Positions 6,967 to 8,371 of a stretch of DNA of 8,371 bases are shown here, in pieces (the stretch's first letter is position 1; each line of letters opens with the position of its first letter). A program made the translations under genes and the position numbers. The notes under the pieces are model-generated. The model worked only from the letters and a program-made list of their open reading frames with translations, was not told where the DNA came from and did no database searches. Origin of the DNA: Opitutia bacterium (GTDB taxonomy: Bacteria; Verrucomicrobiota; Verrucomicrobiia; Opitutales; Seribacteraceae). The stretch is from assembly GCA_018695085.1 (NCBI GenBank), contig JABHOU010000418.1:1-8371 (forward strand). Reading direction: 5' to 3'.

Positions 6967-6979
6967 AATCCTAAGGATT
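6967..6979. repeat. Perfect 13-bp dyad in the cassette leader, overlapping its weak SD
   Basis: AATCCT-A-AGGATT is a perfect inverted repeat with a single central base. It lies 10 bp upstream of the first ATG of the solenoid-like gene, between that gene and the predicted transcription start. On the mRNA the only Shine-Dalgarno-like string of this leader (AGGA) lies inside it. It may be an operator half-site pair or a site at which translation of the cassette is controlled. Chance occurrence of a 6+1+6 palindrome in a 175-bp region is low but not negligible. Confidence 0.4.
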
Positions 6980-7001
6980 TCGTGTTGTGACGTTTACGCT
7001 A

Positions 7002-7031
7002 AATACAACTTTCAACAGGCTTTTTTGTCAA
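7002..7031 (-). promoter_or_regulatory. Sigma70-type promoter of the three-gene envelope cassette
   Basis: On the minus strand a perfect -35 hexamer TTGACA (7026-7031) is followed after 18 bp by TGTATT (7002-7007; 4 of 6 matches to TATAAT). An A-run directly follows the -35. A start site near 6995 gives a leader of about 39 nt before the ATG at 6956. This is the best promoter in the window, and it sits in the 175-bp gap between sodA and the cassette, where one is expected. Confidence 0.55.
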
Positions 7032-7036
7032 TGCGT

Positions 7037-7050
7037 TTTCCTAGAGGAAA
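7037..7050. repeat. Short dyad just upstream of the cassette -35 box
   Basis: TTTCC-TAGA-GGAAA is a perfect 5+4+5 inverted repeat. It begins 5 bp beyond the -35 box on its upstream side and lies in the 3' flank of sodA. As RNA it is a 5-bp stem with a 4-nt loop and no U-tract, too weak for a standard terminator. A protein-binding site next to the promoter is an equally good explanation. Confidence 0.3.
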
Positions 7051-7101
7051 TCTTTGTCGTGTGATGAAAAATCGGATGAGGAGTGGATATCCCTTCTGCT
7101 A

Positions 7102-7115
7102 TTCTATTGATAGAA
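7102..7115 (-). terminator. Weak hairpin after sodA
   Basis: TTCTAT-TG-ATAGAA is a perfect inverted repeat centred about 23 bp after the sodA stop. In RNA it gives an AU-rich 5-bp stem with a 4-nt loop. There is no strong GC stem or U-run, so it may only pause polymerase or protect the 3' end. Its position after the gene is the main argument for a termination role. Confidence 0.25.
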
Positions 7116-7131
7116 CTTAAAGGTAAGGAAT

Positions 7132-7752
7132 TCAATCGTTGAAGTTGGCGGCGACTTGGTCCCAGTCGACGACATCCCAGAATGCGGATACGTAGTCCGG
7201 TCGGCGATTTTGGTAATTCAGGTAGTAGGCGTGTTCCCAAACGTCGAGACCGATGACGGGAGTTCCCGTGACGTCGGCGATGCCTTCCATGAGCGGGGAA
7301 TCCTGATTTGGGGTGGAGGTTACGGCGAGGGTGCCGTCGGATTGCTTGACGAGCCATGCCCAACCGGAACCGAAGCGAGTTAGGGCCGCTTTGGTAAAGG
7401 CTTCTTTGAGAGCATCGAAGTTGCCGAAGGTGGAATCGATGGCGGAACCAAGTTCTCCCGTAGGCAATTCACCGCCTGACGGAGAGATGACTTTCCAGAA
7501 AAAGGAGTGATTGGAATGTCCTCCCCCATGGTTGCGAACCGCTCCTCGAATGCCTTCCGGGATGGAGGAAAGATCTTGGATGAGATCATCGACTTCCAGT
7601 GCGGCGAGGTCCTCTTTACCTTCCAAAGCTGCATTTAGGCCCGAGACGTAGGTTTGGTGATGTTTGCCGTGGTGAATTTCCATCGTTTGGGCGTCGATGT
7701 GTGGTTCGAGCGCATCAGTGGCAAAGTCAAGTGGAGGAAGTGTGTGTGGCAT
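7132..7752 (-). CDS. sodA: Manganese-type superoxide dismutase
   Basis: 206 residues, the normal length, from the ATG giving MPHTLPPLDFATDALEPH, which matches the family N-terminus. A TTG five codons upstream is in frame but has no support. The enzyme converts superoxide to oxygen and hydrogen peroxide (EC 1.15.1.1). The four metal ligands are visible: H27 in EIHHGKHHQTY, H82 in HSNHSFFW, and D170 and H174 in the signature DVWEHAYY. Metal preference looks like Mn: the GGGHSNHS segment has glycine where Fe enzymes carry an active-site Gln, and NQDSPL supplies the Gln (Q150) typical of Mn enzymes. Cambialistic use cannot be excluded. There is no signal peptide, so it is cytosolic. It lies 96 bp after tadA and ends 175 bp before the next gene, so it may be transcribed alone. 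No convincing promoter was seen in the 96 bp; a TTGACG (minus strand) has no well-spaced -10. The ATG lacks a Shine-Dalgarno. Confidence 0.96.
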   Translation of the reverse strand: MPHTLPPLDFATDALEPHIDAQTMEIHHGKHHQTYVSGLNAALEGKEDLAALEVDDLIQDLSSIPEGIRGAVRNHGGGHSNHSFFWKVISPSGGELPTGELGSAIDSTFGNFDALKEAFTKAALTRFGSGWAWLVKQSDGTLAVTSTPNQDSPLMEGIADVTGTPVIGLDVWEHAYYLNYQNRRPDYVSAFWDVVDWDQVAANFND

Positions 7753-7848
7753 ATTTATTGGAATCAAAGGTTCGTTAGTGTGGCTAGAATTTAGTCTATT
7801 CTTATGGAAATACTTTGGCAGGGTGGCGTCAAGGTCGGAAGTTCAGTG

Positions 7849-8371
7849 TCAGTCCTCCTCAATTTCTCTCTTTGCACTAGGATTTTTCTTCGGGTTTTGA
7901 CGTTTGACTTGAAAGTATGCCTGAAGAAGGACGAGGGATTCTTGACTTAAGAGACCGGACGAGACTTTGGCTTTGTGGTTGGAGAAGGGGAGGGCGTTTA
8001 GGTCCGTGGCGCCTCCGAGACAGCCCATCTTCGGGTCGGGCGCGGCATAGTGGACTTCTCCTATTCTAGACATGATTACCGCTCCGGAGCACATGGGGCA
8101 TGGTTCCTTCGTGACGTACAATCGACATTCGTTTAGTCGCCAGTCTCCGATTGCGCTGGCGGCTTTTGTAATGGCAATGATTTCGGCGTGAGCGGTGGGA
8201 TCGTTGGCAATTCTTGTTTCGTTGCGGGCTGAAGCGATGACTTCCTCTCCATGGACGATTACCGTGCCCACCGGGACTTCGTCTGCATTCCATGCGTCGA
8301 TGGCGAGATTGTACGCGAGCTTCATGAAAAATTCGTCATCGCGGTTGAGTTGCGACGGATGGAGTTTCTCA
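7849..8371 (-). CDS. tadA: tRNA-specific adenosine deaminase (5' end outside the window)
   Basis: The enzyme deaminates A34 to inosine in the anticodon of tRNA-Arg(ACG), widening codon reading. The zinc/catalytic motifs are present: TAHAEII (His ligand and proton-shuttle Glu) and EPCPMCSGAV (two Cys ligands). EVPVGTVIV and RNETR near the N-terminus and GCLGGATDLN after the zinc site are family features, as is the C-terminal helix with LLQAYFQVKRQ. The ATG at 8325 is probably internal. The frame stays open to the window edge and encodes RDDEFFMKLA, matching the 'DexFMrlAl' that normally precedes EVPVG, and there is no other start codon in between. The true start therefore lies to the right of this window and the entry is partial. 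The tail after the last helix (NPKKNPSAKREIEED) is basic, then acidic, and variable in the family. Confidence 0.95.
   Translation of the reverse strand, partial: EKLHPSQLNRDDEFFMKLAYNLAIDAWNADEVPVGTVIVHGEEVIASARNETRIANDPTAHAEIIAITKAASAIGDWRLNECRLYVTKEPCPMCSGAVIMSRIGEVHYAAPDPKMGCLGGATDLNALPFSNHKAKVSSGLLSQESLVLLQAYFQVKRQNPKKNPSAKREIEED

Noticed and set aside
6418..6990. 190-residue open frame on the plus strand, opposite the start of the solenoid-like gene
   Set aside because: Ser-rich antisense of a well-supported gene. Its start has no support, it overlaps the cassette promoter region, and it matches no recognisable family.
7753..7848. Promoter for sodA
   Set aside because: TTGACG is present but no -10 lies at 16-18 bp; the nearest AT-rich hexamers are 14 or 20 bp away and poor.

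Overview
This is an 8.4 kb bacterial window in which every supported gene lies on the minus strand, so transcription runs from the right end to the left. The proteins suggest a Gram-negative marine or freshwater bacterium, most likely of the Verrucomicrobiota (Opitutae-like). The pointers are an outer-membrane beta-barrel protein, periplasmic export signals, a stand-alone secreted FecR-like protein, a TIR/TPR membrane protein and moderate GC. The lineage is inferred from protein style, not from a marker gene. Most start codons have little or no Shine-Dalgarno sequence, which also fits that group.

In transcription order: (1) tadA, the tRNA adenosine deaminase, whose reading frame is still open at the right edge, so its start is outside the window. 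(2) sodA, a manganese-type superoxide dismutase with all four metal ligands. (3) After a 198-bp gap with a good sigma70-type promoter bracketed by two short dyads, a tight three-gene cassette: a 600-residue secreted solenoid-like protein, a 337-residue outer-membrane beta-barrel protein, and a small secreted FecR-like protein. The gaps are 22 and 16 bp. (4) A TIR domain, one transmembrane helix and a long array of 42-residue kinesin-light-chain-type TPRs in one protein. (5) 16 bp further on, a HAD hydrolase of the beta-phosphoglucomutase/phosphatase type. (6) 11 bp further on, the first 32 residues of a probable sodium:dicarboxylate/amino-acid symporter that runs off the left edge.

Functionally, the right end is housekeeping (tRNA editing, oxidative-stress defence). 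The middle cassette looks like an envelope or surface-display unit of three exported proteins that probably act together; their job is unknown. The TIR-TPR protein is the most unusual item. Its predicted topology puts the TIR domain in the cytoplasm and the TPR array in the periplasm, which would make it a transmembrane sensor or effector. No mobile element, CRISPR array, tRNA, rRNA or recognisable multi-gene defence operon is present.
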